Source: Lamellibrachia satsuma (taxonomy: Eukaryota; Annelida; Polychaeta; Sabellida; Siboglinidae). From it: a DNA stretch of 64,000 nt. Shown in pieces: positions 1 through 15,500 of this stretch. The stretch spans positions 8,443,001-8,507,000 of the forward strand of contig BSQZ01000015.1 of NCBI GenBank assembly GCA_033239005.1, read 5' to 3'. The first letter of the stretch is position 1. Every line of letters begins with the position of its first letter. The notes under the pieces were generated by a model. It was not told the origin of the DNA, made no database searches, and saw nothing but the letters and a program-made list of their open reading frames with translations. Position numbers and translations under genes: made by a program.

Positions 1-333
1 TCCCCGGCAAGTCTTTTCATCTGGGTTTCTGCAAGATCAACAAATATCACAGGTGATTTTTAAATAAAAACAGGATCCTTTATAACTTTTTGTGTATAAT
101 CTTCCATTTTATTACACAAATCTTCTACTGAGTATCAAACTTTATTACAAAGTACAAAAAAAAACACCTCAAGATAAAATCAATTGATATATATTTCTTA
201 AACTTTCCCCAAAAAACACAACAAGGGTATGAACAATGGGATGTTTTAAAGTTGTTCTGTTATGTTGGTGTCATACCCCAGCAATCTTCTAATCGATTGT
301 TTCTCTTCTCTAAAAATGCACTCTCAGGCTTTG

Positions 334-592
334 TTCCTACATATTATTGATATTCGTCGATCCCTTGACACAACATTCCCACGAAAATATGACTGTTCTG
401 CAGCAAGGATTTCATGTGTGTATTCATATCTTGCCCGGTCCCTGAAAGCACAACAAAAGCATTAAGTATCTTCATTCCTATATAACATTGATATTCGTTG
501 ATCCCTTGACACAACATTCCATGAAAATATGATTGTTCTGCAGCAAGTATTTCATGTGTGTATTCGTATCTTGCCCGATTTATGAAAATACG
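334..592. repeat. Tandem duplication, period about 141 bp
   Basis: A block with GATATTCGTCGATCCCTTGA, then CTGTTCTGCAGCAAGGATTT and TATCTTGCCC, begins near 334 and recurs near 475 with a few substitutions. It lies to the left of the last ALKBH7 exon seen, in presumed intron. Nothing codes here convincingly. From about 600 to 1298 I see no recognisable feature. Confidence 0.7.
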
Positions 593-1302
593 ATATCTTA
601 GTGAATTATAGATATAAGATATACCTTATTTTACTTTGAAAATATGTACAGGTGGGCCACACAAATTGGTTCACACAGAACGCACATTATAATGAAGGAC
701 TTGAAATATGACATGTCAGAATTTTAGGGTTACAAGCATAACTCATAATTTGAAAATCTGCTTAATTACAAATGAGACACCTTGATAAGTTGTGCATCCA
801 ATTTTTTTTTAAAATCATGTCATAATTGCACAAAAGACATGCTACACACGGCTCCACTTGTAGTACATTTCTGTATCTAAGATTTGGGTATGCAGGCAGT
901 AATTTTGTTTCACCAACCATTATCCATCACAATTTTGGAGAATGTGCACTGAATGTGACTTTTAATGGTAAATCTGTGACATTTTAGTGAATTAAATTAC
1001 TTTTTTCTCCTTTTCTATCATTAGCATTGTCAAATGACCATGCTCTAATACCTAGTGGCTGACCCAAATTGTAATTACACATGGGGTAATCGTAATCATC
1101 GCAATGAACTGGTGTTAATTACATATGTTGTAACTGCATTAGAAACTAATTACATTTCTAATATAATCATAACTGTTGACTGCATAACAATGTACAAGGG
1201 TCTGTATTTTAAATTGACCAATAAACAGTTGTCCAATCTGCGACTTAGAGCAGACATTAGTTTCATAACTGCAGTAAATGCTTCAGAGAACTTTTTTCAT
1301 TG

Positions 1303-1734
1303 GGGGCATTCCATATCAAATCAATCAAGAATTTACATGACCGTCTTCTTTTGATGAAACTAGGTGTGTTGGTTTATGTTCATGAGTCCATGAGTCAAAG
1401 AAATCAACAAAATCTGAGGTTACATGATTTTTGCTAGGTCAGATCAAAGATTAAAAAAACATGTTTATAACATTTTTTTGCGTTTTATTGTCTAAATCAA
1501 TATCACATCTGTAGGTTACCTATGAGAGGAGTTATAACACCTGGAAGGTCGTTAGGTAGCCAAGGTTGGGTCAAACTTTTATGACATCTATCTCTGGAAA
1601 GGGAGGTCATGTTGACTTAAAATTTGGGTAGGAACGTTGACTCACAAACATAAACTAACATACCAAATTTCATCAAAATTAAAGGTGGTCATGTAAATTT
1701 CACCGTTTTTGATTGATTTGGCATGGAATGCCCC
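1303..1734. mobile_element. Short TIR element (MITE), 432 bp
   Basis: The left end GGGGCATTCCATATCAAATC is matched in inverted orientation by the right end (GATTTGGCATGGAATGCCCC). Similarity continues about 100 bp inward, including TTTACATGACC against GGTCATGTAAA. It is flanked by ATTG on both sides (1299-1302 and 1735-1738), a likely 4-bp target duplication. No coding capacity. The terminus resembles that of three other elements in the same ALKBH7 intron. Confidence 0.75.
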
Positions 1735-1939
1735 ATTGGTGAATTTCATTTCCATCCAATGAAGCAATATGTGCAGCAGGGTGTATACTTTACTCCTCTG
1801 TAAATTTTTTTTAGCTGCATGAACATTGAACAAGTATGTTATAATTATGTTGCCAGACAGAATGTAAATAATATATTCCACCAGAAAGTTCACATTAACA
1901 CAAAGCATAAAAAGTTAAAATGACAAAAGAGAACCTTAC

Positions 1940-4900
1940 CTCATTACATAGAGTGATCTTTGCTTCAGAAGAACATCAACATATTTGAACTTGTCTTTCT
2001 CATTGACAAATCGCATGATGCTGGAAGACAGCAGGCACATTCCAGCTATTGTACTGCCACAAAACTACAAACAGAACAAACACTTGACAACTGCAACAAC
2101 TATAATTATGGCTTGTCATTTCAGCTTTAGACTTCGGGTCAATTACGTTTAAAAGTAGCTATATACAAATACTTCATGTCTTCAAATACAAACACATTTC
2201 AAATGCAAGTTCAAATACTATTAAAAAATATTCTAACTTGCAAGTATATTTTAATACTTCACATGTATTACATAGATATGTTGCTAAGGTGTAGTAAATG
2301 TCTGATGTTTAAATATGTTGGGACTAAACACACATATATTTCCATTGTTTTAAGGAATATATGGCTTTGTACCACTAGTGAAGGTTCACAAATTTCATAT
2401 TTTTTGTTTCAACAGAATTTTCACCAGCACGGATATACCATATATATTTTATATGAATAGCATAAATGTCAAATATAAGATAATAATCATACTAATAATC
2501 TATAAACAGGTATCTTAATGATTTCCAAATAACGTTATCTATCATTCTGTCTGCTAATCACCTGTTCCATCATATTGTTGCATCTGAATAACATCAAATA
2601 GAAATTCATGTAATGTGTTGCTATAAATAATACAAAAAAATTATATATGTAATATCATATGACCATTTCAAAGATATTTCGAAAGATGTTTGACATTTTT
2701 TATTTATACATTCCATACAAATGCAATATATCTGGCAAAACATCTTCAATTGCAAAAACACATGAACATGAAAGAAAATATGTATCATACCCGAACACTG
2801 TCAACATGCGCTTTGATGTAGCCAGAAGGCATCAGGTCAAGCACGTGCACATAGGCAATGTGGGTGGCATCTGGTGGAAAGATCAACTTTCGCACACGCT
2901 CAATGATGATCTTGTTCTTCGCTGACCATCTATTTCGCTCCATCTCTCGGTAGCCATGTATAGCCTGTAATAATATGAACAGTAACTACTCTTACTGAAA
3001 AGCAATAAATGTGACATGCCTTTATACTTATTATACAGAATGTGCCAGACTTGGGATTGATTCCACATTAGCAATTCCGATTCCGACACCGTTTTGAAAC
3101 TGATTCTGATTCTACCCATCCTTTCCGATTCCACCACCCTATGGCAATTTCAAACCTTCTGACAATTCCAATACACTTTTTTATTCCAATTTTGTTTTAT
3201 GTCCACCATTACAATTATGATTGACTAAATATATAATTTATATGTATATACTGTAGGTATTTGTATTTAAACATAGCAACACAACAAAACACATCATTTG
3301 TATTTTAATTTTTCTTTATTCTTGTAAAAAACATGTTTATGAGTACATAGCAGTATATTATGACATGATAACATTACATATATTGCCAACATTTTAAACT
3401 AGTTAGTGACTTTGTATGCTCATCATTTACATTTTACTGAAAATACTGATCACTTCAAATGGGCACTGCCATGGATCACCATCATGTCCTCGAACCTAAT
3501 GTCACTGATAGACCATTGCTCTGGCAGGACATTTTTTTTGATATAAATCGATTTTTCTTATGTCAATGCAGCACAACACCCAGTTTTGCCAGGAGTTATA
3601 TTTTTATAAAAGTAAAACTAAACACAATCCTGCATACAGTATGACACTGTAACCCATTTGCCTCTTGCTCTGAATTTAACATTAGTCCGGGAATGAGCTC
3701 AATTAAACTGGCCCCAACCTTGTTTTGTGATATAAAATTTTTTCTTGGTACATTCTACAGTATTTTACTTCCTGATTTCAAATCCTGATTTAAATATGCC
3801 ACAACAAGCCACAAACGGTGCAAGCTGTGACCTGACCCCGCAGCACAGTCCAAAATGTGAAGTGAAAATGGCTGTAATGGCAACGCTGTCTCACAACATG
3901 CTAGAAAGGGTTCAGTTATGTGTTCACACTGTGTCACTGCTTCCCAAACAGACCCTAGTACTTAATGTGCCTGCCAAAAAAAACAGTTCATCCAGATGAT
4001 AGTAACTTGCCTATCTTTAATGTGGATTTCTTCTGACAAGAAAGTGATTGTAACTGAACCTGACCAAAACCCAATCCAGGTTGGTGTTGGCATGCAGCAA
4101 ACAGCCATCAGCCATGAATAAGCGGATGTCATCATGGCATGGCGTGTGGTACAAGAAGCCTTTGCTGAATCCTCACCAGTTAGAGTCGTCTCCGATGACA
4201 CTGATGTGTTGCTAATACTTGACCACCATTTGCACCACCATACTAATGGACTATCCTCAACAACCGAGTTGTCCATAGAGTCCTGAACTGCCAGCCAAAC
4301 CATGTTTAATGACACTGTAAGGGAACACGCCAACATCATCCGGATTCCCTTACATTCTTGCTGCTCATGTATTGACAGGATGTGACTCTGTGTCATCAAT
4401 GGCTGGTATTACCCAGCAAGGCATCTGTTTTCAAAATGTTGCAGTCACTTTCACACACACTCAACCTCAGAGATCAGGTATGTTCTGTACAATCAAGAAC
4501 CAGATGCAACATTAAGTTCCTTACTAAATTTGATCTAACTACAAGAAATTCATACTTTCATTGGCAAGTTAGACACCAGAGACATACCAACCAATCTCCA
4601 CTGTAAAACACAGTTTCAAAGCATGTCACAATCAAATGGCATCAATGCCAATGTAGGAAATGAAGTCACAGCAAAAATGTCGTGGAGAAAGGCACAGGAA
4701 ATAAAGTCACAGGAAAAGTCACAATTTATAATGATATAATACATCATCTGTGCCACTTTCTATAAGCACTAGTTTATCACAACCCTGACTAGTGGAGCTG
4801 TGTTAAACTTAACTTTGCACGCATTCACGTTGTGTCTAGACAAGATGGCGTGTTGTTTTGGTTTGGTTTGATATTTCTGATGACAAAAATTAAACAGTCA

Positions 4901-7900
4901 GGTTAGAACTATTCAGATATTAGATTCAACCAGAAATACAGGGACTGTTGGCATTGCAAGTGCACAATAGGTCAGATTGTGCCGATGAAAATCCTTGCAA
5001 ACTTGAGTAAAAATTATTTGACATAAACCATATTGTTCTTGTTGATATATCTATGAGATCCAAGTTTGACACGGAAATAAGCTACCTCAAAAATGCATGT
5101 TAAGTTTCAGAAATACAAATTTATGTGTAAAATCGGAGGGTCTCGGGATCTCAGATTTGTGCGTAAATCGGAGGGTCTCAGTATATAAGAGAATTATGTG
5201 TAAATTGGAGTGTTTCGCATACTCGCAATGCATAAAAATTACACTAGATCAGCTTTAGTTCCCAATACATTGCACATGTACTATAAAATGGTACACTGAC
5301 ATGTTAAAATAAACATTGTGGCAGTACATTTCCTTGTGGACTAGTAATTATAAAATAACAAGTTTACTACTCAGATGTTCTAGGAATAAAACAAATTCTA
5401 CTCCTGAAATATATTATCATACAAAAAAATTCCTTACCTGACTGGCAGTAGCCTACATATTTTAGTACACATGCAACTAACATACTACTTAGTGGCAGGA
5501 CTAGAACTGATGCATTTTTTCTTCAAAGTTTGTGATCCTGGCTGATGAAGGCATTTGAGACCCTAGGTGATGGAGGAATTTTTATATTTGTGAAACCTAT
5601 TTTTAAAATACGTTTTTTCCTTCAAAATGTGCTCTGATTGTGATAATTAGCAAACATGTATGATTTAAATAGAACTCGTATAAAGTGGAGATGTATATTG
5701 ATGGGCATCATTTAAATGAATATTTAACGAATTATACATTGATGAGCTATAATGGGGGATAGTTCGTTTAATGCACATTACAGACAAGGCAACATGCAAG
5801 GCACAAGGATACTGCCTCTGTCGACCAGTCTGCACAATTGTTAATTGAAATAACCCTTGCTGTTGCTGTGAGTAACAGGAGGAACTGATGATCTTTTGTT
5901 AACCGAGGCCACACAAAAATTTTCTTTAGAAATCCGGGAGATTTGTTCACCCGTGCAGAAGACTGGGAAATTTAATAGATTTCTGGGAGTTTCCCAGAGA
6001 TTCCGTATGACCTCAACCCCATTTTCTGAGATATTTATTTGAAATATCAATTAATATCAAATTAACTGCCTTTACTGGTAACATTAATTACTTAAATTAA
6101 GTTAATTTAGTTGAGCTAATTCAATTAACAACTTAAATTAGGGTATGGTTTGCATTAGGGTTAAGTTAGGATTAGATAAATAAATTTCCTACCCTAACAA
6201 TAAGCCAATAAATTAAAGCCATATATAAAAAATATGTTATAATACTTAATAGTAATGACAATGAAAAGTTGATTATGTTTCTTCAGGATATTCGTCCGTT
6301 TGAAGCAGTTGGTGGTGCTGGATTTCTAGAACTCGTCCAGCACACTATGGCAGTAGAAGGCAGACTAGTAGACATTATACAATGTTCATATATTATTATA
6401 TTTATGTTATTAAATAAAACAATACGTATTTTTTTGCGGGCCTGGGCAAATATATATTTATTGCGGGCCTGGGCCGGGCCTGGATTCTAACTAATAATTG
6501 CGGGCCAGGCTTGGGTTCAAATTACAAGCCATCTCATCCGGTCAAACTTCCCTGCACTTCATGGGAATAAACATGAAGGCTATCATTCAGGATTAGAAGA
6601 CTGAACTGTTTATTGAACTCCACAAATTCAGGTTCACTAAAAGTTGCACCAGGATTCGTAAACGAGGCGAGTCAGATTATGCATGTGCAAGCATTGGTTA
6701 TTTTATACAACATTTTTGTAACATAAAAGCCAAAATTAATACTTTCTGTAATTTTTTTTACTTGTTTTCATACGTGATCAGATGTTACAGACGCAAATAT
6801 TTAAGATACAGTGTACAATTTGCTAGAAAATTACTAAGGGCTATTCAAGGAAACAATAGGTGTGGGCAGCATTGTAGTTATTGTATTGGTGATGTGGAGT
6901 CAGGACAATTATTATAAATACCTACTGTATGGTTGGTATACAAACAAATTAGCCACCCACCCATCATTACCTAATCCCTAATTTTCATCCAGGAATATGA
7001 AGGGTATTTCTCCCCTTCCGGATACAAATAGTCCCTAATATCACACAATAGTCTTACAATTAGTGCTACATGCATGCCTGGTATGTTTGTACATGTACAT
7101 CCCCACAAGTTGTACTTAGAAAAACTACCACTATGTGGTTTATATGGTGATTTGTCTGAGTCAGTGCAGGAGGTGGTGCTTCTGTGTCGGTCTGGGTTGC
7201 AACATCCTTAGCCCATGTTTCTACATAAACATGGTTCAGTCTGGTGCGTGAGGCGTACCGTACAGCTTCAGTATCCTTGACAGGGAAGGCTGAAAACCAA
7301 ACACTGGATATATAATTGAGAAGTGCCAAAAGCGGAGACGTGAGGTCAATTCCATTTAAAAAATCAGTTGTTTTTTTACATCTATTAGAATGTTACAGTA
7401 TAGAGCTGGTAGCACACAGGAAGGTGTAAACAATCATTAATTAGTTAGTGTTAGTAGTTAGTATTAAATAATGTTAATTACTGCTCATGAATTACTAATT
7501 AGATAATGTTTATTACAATCATTATTGTGCTACTATAAATTTTTATTAAAATTATCCATTAACCAACTTTTGTGTTAGCGACGTACATCATGTCTTAATA
7601 AGAGTCTCCCTGACGTTACATTCATTTGGGCCAAATAGAAGTGTTTAAAATAGTGAACGATTATGAGGATGTTGATAGGAATATGGCCTTCAAACTTAAC
7701 CCATTAGACCCCACAACGGCCGTGGTCAGCCGCTCTGTGCAGTCCTGGAACGGCCGTCGCCGGCCGCATACAGGACCCTGTATTAAAAAAATCCTGGCGA
7801 ATAACTACTGAACTAAACGCTACAAAATTTTGCCACACCCTAGCAGATACATTTTGCAACAACAGCTCGTTACGTACATGGGTTGCCCTTTCGGAAATCT

Positions 7901-10900
7901 TGATTTTCATCAGTTTTGTTCACGCAATCTCGAAAATTTTTATTTCTATATTTGTCATGATAAAATATGGTGTAACCTGAAAAATAACCGTCAGAATTTG
8001 AATAATTTTTTCAGTGGTGCAAAGCTAACACATATAGGTTAATTTTCTTCACTGGGTTGCATAGGGTTATAGCATGGGATCATTGTCAAATGTCAGTGGC
8101 AAGGTAGAATAACTTTCAAAGTTTTAACACACTTACTATTTTGTCTATGCAAATAGTTTTTTTCTACAGATTTTTGAACACAAGGAGGTAAAATCGCTCG
8201 AAATTTGCCAGAAATCCTGGGAACAGGGGAACATGTTTTAATAAAATCCTGGGGCCTAATGGGTTAAAGAAGGCAGTAAAACCAGAGGACACAAAGCAGC
8301 ATTAGTTAAGGAGCAGTGTAGGTTGGACATGAGAAAGTACTCTTTCTCACAGAAGGTGAAAAATTAATGGAACAAACTGTCAAAAGATTGTGTTAATGCT
8401 AGTAGTGTGAATATGTTTAAATATAGAATTGACAGATATTTGATAAGGGCGGGCTACACATAGATGACAAAATTGTTGGACTCTCGATAAACCAATGGCT
8501 TCCTTGTCCACTTGCCATCTGGAACTTGTTTGGGATGGCAATCTTGTTCAATCTAATCGAATCTATATATTTGCTGTATTTAATATGATCATATGGTCAA
8601 ATAAATGATTCTGATTCTCTTAGACATGTTTGAAACAATGTGAAAAGACCAATAGGTTCATAAGTTTATGATTTCAGAAATACCTCCTCAATGAAACAAT
8701 GCAGGACTAGTAAGCCAATTACTCCCTTGTGTTGTGTTGGGGTGGCACCGTATGGCCATGTTGTATATCTTCAAATGGTTTAACCCCCCCGGGCTAGTGG
8801 GACTAATGGACTAATTATCAGCTTCGGAAGACTTTCTGGGTGTTCCATTCATTGTTCTGCCTCACCTTTATTAAAAATAAGTCATATAGCTGGTGTGCAC
8901 AAGGAATGTTAGACTTTTTTGATAAGAAACGGAAAAAAAAAACCTTTATTTGTGAATCACTAAAATGAAAATGTTAATAAATTGTCATTAATTTCAAGGC
9001 ACAATTGATAATGCCATGCATTACAAAATAATACATTTTTTTACATAAGGTTGAGAGTAATATCAGACAATAGCTATATCAATAGTGATAAAAAACATTA
9101 CAATGCAAGGACAACTGGCTTTCTACTAAACGCGTGAAAATTAAATTGGATTCTGATTAACTCACAACAGCTTCTGAGCAATTAGTTTTCCACTCAATGT
9201 GTGAAAGTTAAATTGGGTTTTACTCACTTCACATGAGCTTTATGTAGGGAACATAATTTAAACCTTTGGGTAATGAGCTATCCAATCAATGTGTGAAAGT
9301 TAAATAGGACTTACACTGGGCACTTTGAAGACTTCAAATTATCTTTATCTTTCAAAAGAAATGAAATTTAAACAACAATTATTTGATGTTTATTTTATTT
9401 TGTAACATCATATTATTTTTTAAATCATAAATAAACATTTTATTGTAAAAACTAATAATTAATACTCTAGAGGGTGTGTGTAACTCAATAACTGGGACAG
9501 TTAAATGGGGATAGGAGCTACTGGGATGATGCCCTTCAAATAATGCATCCCATTATTCCCGTATTTTTTAAACATTAACCATAATTTATTACACCTATTG
9601 TGCATTTGCTGCGGTAACTACAATTTAATTCCCAACCGATACATATGATGCATAAACTGAGGGAGGTATGTGATTCTGTGCTGTGGTATCTACACTACAA
9701 ATATACCTTTTTACATTGGTCATAAACCAAAATGGTAAATATCACCAATAGTGGATTAAATGTCAAATATGGTAAATATTTAACAATGTTTAAAAAAATA
9801 TAATAAAATGACTTCTTTGGCGCCAATATCCTCGGAAAATCCGAGCTCAGTTGTGCAACAAAACCAAAGGATTAGGCATTCTCGTGTCCAAGTACAATGT
9901 AAAAAGTCGTCAACCAATGGATTGAGGTGCCAAGAAGCTAAGGAAGATAGGCAATTTTGAAAAGACAGGTTTTCAGATTACGGCGAAATTAAGCTATATT
10001 TCTTGCTGATTTTACGCTGTCGGGGAGTGAATTCCACATAGTTGGTGCGGCAACCGAGAAAGCTTGAGTTCCAGCGTTTGTCTTAATTCTGGGAACAGAA
10101 AGTAAAACAGAACCAGACAACAGACGCTGTCTGGGCTGTCTTGCTGGATTGAGCATTGAATGTAAATATGCAGGTTGTTTGGTTGAAAGGGCTTGATAGG
10201 TAATTGTACAGATCTTAAAAATAATGCGATATCACACAGGGAGGCAATGCAATGATTTTAGAAGTGGCACTGAGCGAGAGAAACGAGGAGATCGTGTAAC
10301 TACCCTAGCCAAACAATTTTGGACACGTTGAAGTTTTGTAATATCCTTGATAGCAATATTATGAAGGAGGGAATTGCAATAATCAAGTCTGCTGCTAACA
10401 AGAGCTGTTGCAATAGTTTTAGCAACAGAAAGTGACATATACCGGCGAATACGGCAAAGATCACGGATATGATAAAAACAGCAACGACACGTTTCAGAAA
10501 TATGTTGTCTAAAGTTGAAATACAGACTCACAGCAGCAATGTACATTAAACTGATCTGGTTTGGTATTTATAATACAATGTAACATGTCTAATACTTGTA
10601 CATACATTTATCAATAATGTACTCACTGTGTGAAATCGTGTTGACAGAGATGACAGTTGGCTGCCTGGGCTTTCCTCCTATAATATAAGAAATATTATGT
10701 GGAAAAGTGAAGACCACATTTTAATATTTTACAAATTGTGTTTCAAAAATATAGATTCAGCACTAAATACAACACCACAGCAGATGCTATATGGGAAAAA
10801 CTGAAAATACATCATGCGGTCTCGTCTTTTGAAAGCACTATACAGACCAGCTTGGTTGAAATTAACCAAATGACCCACACAATGACTCAAAGCGTGATTG

Positions 10901-12514
10901 TTTTAAAAATTAGCATATCATAACCATTCCCAAGGTAAATGGTTGCAAAGGTGTTAATGAATAGAGTAATACTTACGTAAATTTTTCCCAGCAGCGGTGG
11001 TTCACTTGATGAAGTCATGGTGGAAGCAGGAGTCTTCCTCTTTCGTGAAATTTGTAAAACATTAATTATTGGTAGGATAAAGAGCATTACTCTTCTTTTG
11101 CCTGCATGGAAACAACCAGGTGAGATTAAAGGCTAAGGGAGCAACCAGTAGTTTCATGCAGTGCTGGCGATATCAGCCCACTCTATAGTTTAAGATGCAG
11201 ACATTTCACAAAAAAATATTCAACTGATACATTACACTGATAAGTGAAGCAAATAATCAACTAAAGCATGAGAGAATTTAATACTGTATTTACAATATGT
11301 TGAGGCTGGAAATCTTCAAAGTTGCAGGCTGAAGTCATCAGAGTATGGGCCAAAATCACCTCTATCTGTTTCTCGGGGTGGGGTTCAGTTTTAGGGCCTT
11401 TGTATTTAATACATTGTTATGACTTTATTTCCCTGTGACTCATATTAATTAATTAATTTCAGTGACAATTCCGATTCAACCAAAAGGGCTTCCAAATCCA
11501 ATTCTGATTCCACTGCTTTCACAACCGATTCCAATTCCGCTGCTTCCACATCAACCAATTCTAAATCCAAACTCGGAATTAGTCTTCCATTCCTATTCCA
11601 GAATAAGATTCGCCCCAAGTCTGGAATGTGTGCAACTGTTTATTAGTAAAAAAAAATTACTGACTGAGGCATAAGGATTTTATTAGTTTTTTATTATTAT
11701 TATTCAACTGACTGATGCATCATTACAATATGTAAACAAGGAATTAATTTTTTTATATTTCAGAGTAAATTTTTTTATATTATCCTAGGACATAAATATA
11801 TGTATACATGCTAAATGCATGCATGTAAATGTTGATACTTGGGTGTCTTAAAAAATGTCTTATTATGTCACGGTCCCTAGTAAACCAACTTGTTACATAT
11901 GGCATGTCTGAATAAAAAAACATGCATATTCACCATCTTATGAATAAAAGAGGCATAATGGCACTCAAGGCAAGTTAAATGTGCGATTTCGAGCATTGAA
12001 AAAAGGTGATTAAATGTGTTTTTATGAACGTTTATAATTTACATGTTCCATAGATAACTATGCATTGTGCATGGTTACTATGCGTACTGCATTTATCAGG
12101 CCTGGAGTAATAGTAATTTGTAATAGTAATGATTACAATTGCTCAAGTAATAAATCGAATAGAATGCAATGCATTAGTAATAGAAAGCAAAGTAATAGTA
12201 ATTGAACTATTACTTTGCTATTACAATTGAACATTTCAACCACACCAAAATTCAATTTCATCGAAAATGATCAGACCAAAAAATTCTGTATTTTGACATA
12301 ATGGGACTCATTCACATGCAGTTTTATTTATTTTCCAACAGTGGTAATAAAATGGTTTAGCACTATTAGCAGAAGACACTGTGACAGTGTGACTGCTGCA
12401 TGGCTAATTTGTCATTTGAAGCCAGGTCCACCAGCCATCTATCCTAGCCTATTCATTCATTCACTGAAACAGGACAAGGGTTCCGTCCAGCACTAAACAT
12501 ACTGTCTTTAACAT

Positions 12515-12558
<44 letters not shown>

Positions 12559-15500
12559 TTCAATCATTGCCATCTCCCAACCGTAGCTACAAGCCTGCCA
12601 TGCTGGGTAATGTTTGAACAAAATCCAGGGGCTTATACCAACTTTTTTAAGTTTTTCTCAGTTGGCAGCTAGCTTGCACACTATTGACCAAGTGTGAAAA
12701 ACGTCCTATCCTTGAGCCAATAATTAACTGTCCACCAAGCAGCAGCCGAGCAGTATGGGTCTACTATGGGATAATCAGACTGTGTTATATGACAGTGACA
12801 TTGCTTTTTCGTTTCATTCCAATGAATGAAACTGGAATTGTGTGAGGTTAACTTAAGTGGGAAATTTATTAGTTAATTGTAATTTAATTAATTATATACC
12901 CATCAGTTAATTTGAATCTATGTAAGTGATAAAGTATGTCAAATGTTTAATAAAAGGAAAATAGTTATAGTGGAAAATGTAATAGTAATATTAACAGCTT
13001 GAAATGTAATAATAATATATTACATTGCCTTCAGCATGTAATAGTAACAGAAAGGAAACTAAGTAATAGTAATCTATTACATTGTAATAGACCTCAGGCC
13101 TAGCATGTATACAACGGCAAAATTGAGGATATTCCAGATTCTAGAAAAGCACTGTTACTTGAGAATAACCATGCATAAATCTAAGAGGTCCTATCCAGTG
13201 CTCGGTAACAACAGAGGCTAGCCCAAAAGTGCCCCATTCAGGCTATAAGGGGCATTCCATTTCAAATCAGTAAAAATAAAAAATCTTGTTGCTCATATTT
13301 TTAAATTCAATAAAATTTACCAGTTAATTCACTGGTCAATGTAACCACACATGTCAAATGATACGGATGTAGCTTGAACAATTTCGGAGTTATGGCCATT
13401 TAAACATTTGCGGATTCTTTCATTTTTTTAAATTTTCGGAAATCATGAAGGTTTCTTGTTCTAATTAAAATACCAATAACTCCAAAACTATTTGGAGTTA
13501 TTGGTATTTTACTCTCCACCCTATGTAGATAATAATACACAAACTATAGTTCCACTTCTGTATATTATTTCTCCCACAATATTCCAACGAAGTTGTGCAT
13601 TTTTATGTGCAAAATTTAGCACACCTACATGTCTAGGTATGTGACAAGTTTGAAGTTTCTACCTTGATTAGTTTACGAGATACTGATCTCCAAACTGGGC
13701 ACATAGTGAAAAGTGGCCTATATTTAGCAGCCAAAAATGTTATGTGGCCATGGAGCTAAAATTCCAATTTATTTTTATATGAAAGGCAGGTACAGTGCCT
13801 GTGAATGCACTGTATTTGGATTCCCTACTCTTGAGTGCCGAATAAGCATCCCGTCCCTATTCGCATATTTACTTGATGAAAAATGCCACCCTATACGCAC
13901 CTTATTTGGCACTATAGTATTATTAAATTTAAACATTTGTGCCATTCACTGATAATCATGGCAAATTATGCAGGGCATAATTTTTAGGAGAGCAATCGCT
14001 CTCACTCCCTATTGCTAGCACTAATCAATCATCCACGGAGCAGTTTACTGTTCGCGGTAAAATCACTTGCTCTCAACTTGAGCTGCATGTGGTCCCTCTG
14101 ACGCCTAAGTTTTCATTCTTTCAAACGACAATCGTGAATTAAGCTGGATCCCGTGCTTCTGAGGATCCTAGATTTTAATTCCGAAGTGTTAGATTTCCAT
14201 GATTAGATGAATCGGTTAGAATCCTTAATTCTCGGGAGCTCGACATGGTTAGTTAAGACGCCATTATTACCGCGTTAACCGACCATAAATGGCCGCTGTG
14301 TGCAGCGCCTCAAACCGGTCGCAACAGGCTGGTGGCGGTTTCCCATACTTGCATATTTAATTCAATAAAACTTTAATGTCCATTTAAAAATTCCCTGGTT
14401 TTTCAGAGATATAAAATGCGGTTACTATATCAGTGGTGACGCAAATACGCATAAAGTTTATGCATATTCAGCAGAAAAAACCCACGATCTGCATAGTTTT
14501 CTAGGGATGCATTGGCTTCACATCGAGTAAAAAATTGCTTCAGTGTTAAAAAAGTGAAATATACTAGTGACTTTTTCGCACTGTACTATTATTTTTTTTT
14601 GAACAAATTGCCCCCCATACTATCATTAAATTTTACCGATTTGCCACCCTATACTGATTTGCACCAGAGCTTTCAAATGGCTTCATGTTGAAAAAATATT
14701 TCAGATGGATGCATTTTGTGTTTTTATCTAATCAACAGATTACATCACAATATAAAATCTTATAGCTGATTTTAATACCTATTCCATCTCTAGTAAGATA
14801 ATTATGTACATAATGTTGTCAAACACAAAAAAAACATTCAGAATATATAGTTAATTATATATACCTGGGTCATTCCATGAAATCAACCAATGGTCAAAAA
14901 GTTGATTTCTCAGAATTTACTTTAACCAATAACTAAGTGGCTATGCTTGAGCATTTGTGCAAATGAACTAAGCATTTACATGCAACATGGGCCAAGCACC
15001 CAAAATCATACCCATTATTTTTTACCTGTTTTCAGAGACGATTTGCATGTAAATGCTTGGTTATTGCTGAACTGCTGTGCTCAAGCATAGCAATTCAGTC
15101 ATTGGTTAAGATTTAAGTAAATTGTAAGACCACTGGTTGGTCTCATATTTTTGACCATTGGTCGATTTCATATGGAAAGACCTAGGTACATATATTCTAG
15201 AAAGTTCTGTTTTCAGAAGGTTTTTTTGGCATTTGACAACAATATTTGCATAATGTTCTTACTAGTGATGGAAAATTAACTGGAAATGTTTCCATCTGGA
15301 AATTTATTTCTAGAAGAAGCCATTTGAATAGGGTATCCAAGTATAGTGCATTGCACAGGCTTTGTACCTGCCTTTCATATAAAAAATAAACTGTAATTTT
15401 AGCTCCATGGCCACATAGCATTTTGGCTGCTAAATAGTTTCACCTCACCTCTCACCTATCCTCTTCGGGCCCATACGGCCGAAGTGAATCTCCTCCAGCT

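Noticed and set aside
1..28. Possible next ALKBH7 exon at the left edge (acceptor TTGCAG on the minus strand)
   Set aside because: The acceptor is plausible, but the encoded residues (NPDEKTCRG) do not match the expected G-x-A-R-Y-x-F segment, so I did not add it to the gene.
3962..4399. Minus-strand ORF of 145 codons
   Set aside because: It is antisense to the SDDTDV/LTGCDS pseudogene fragments on the plus strand.
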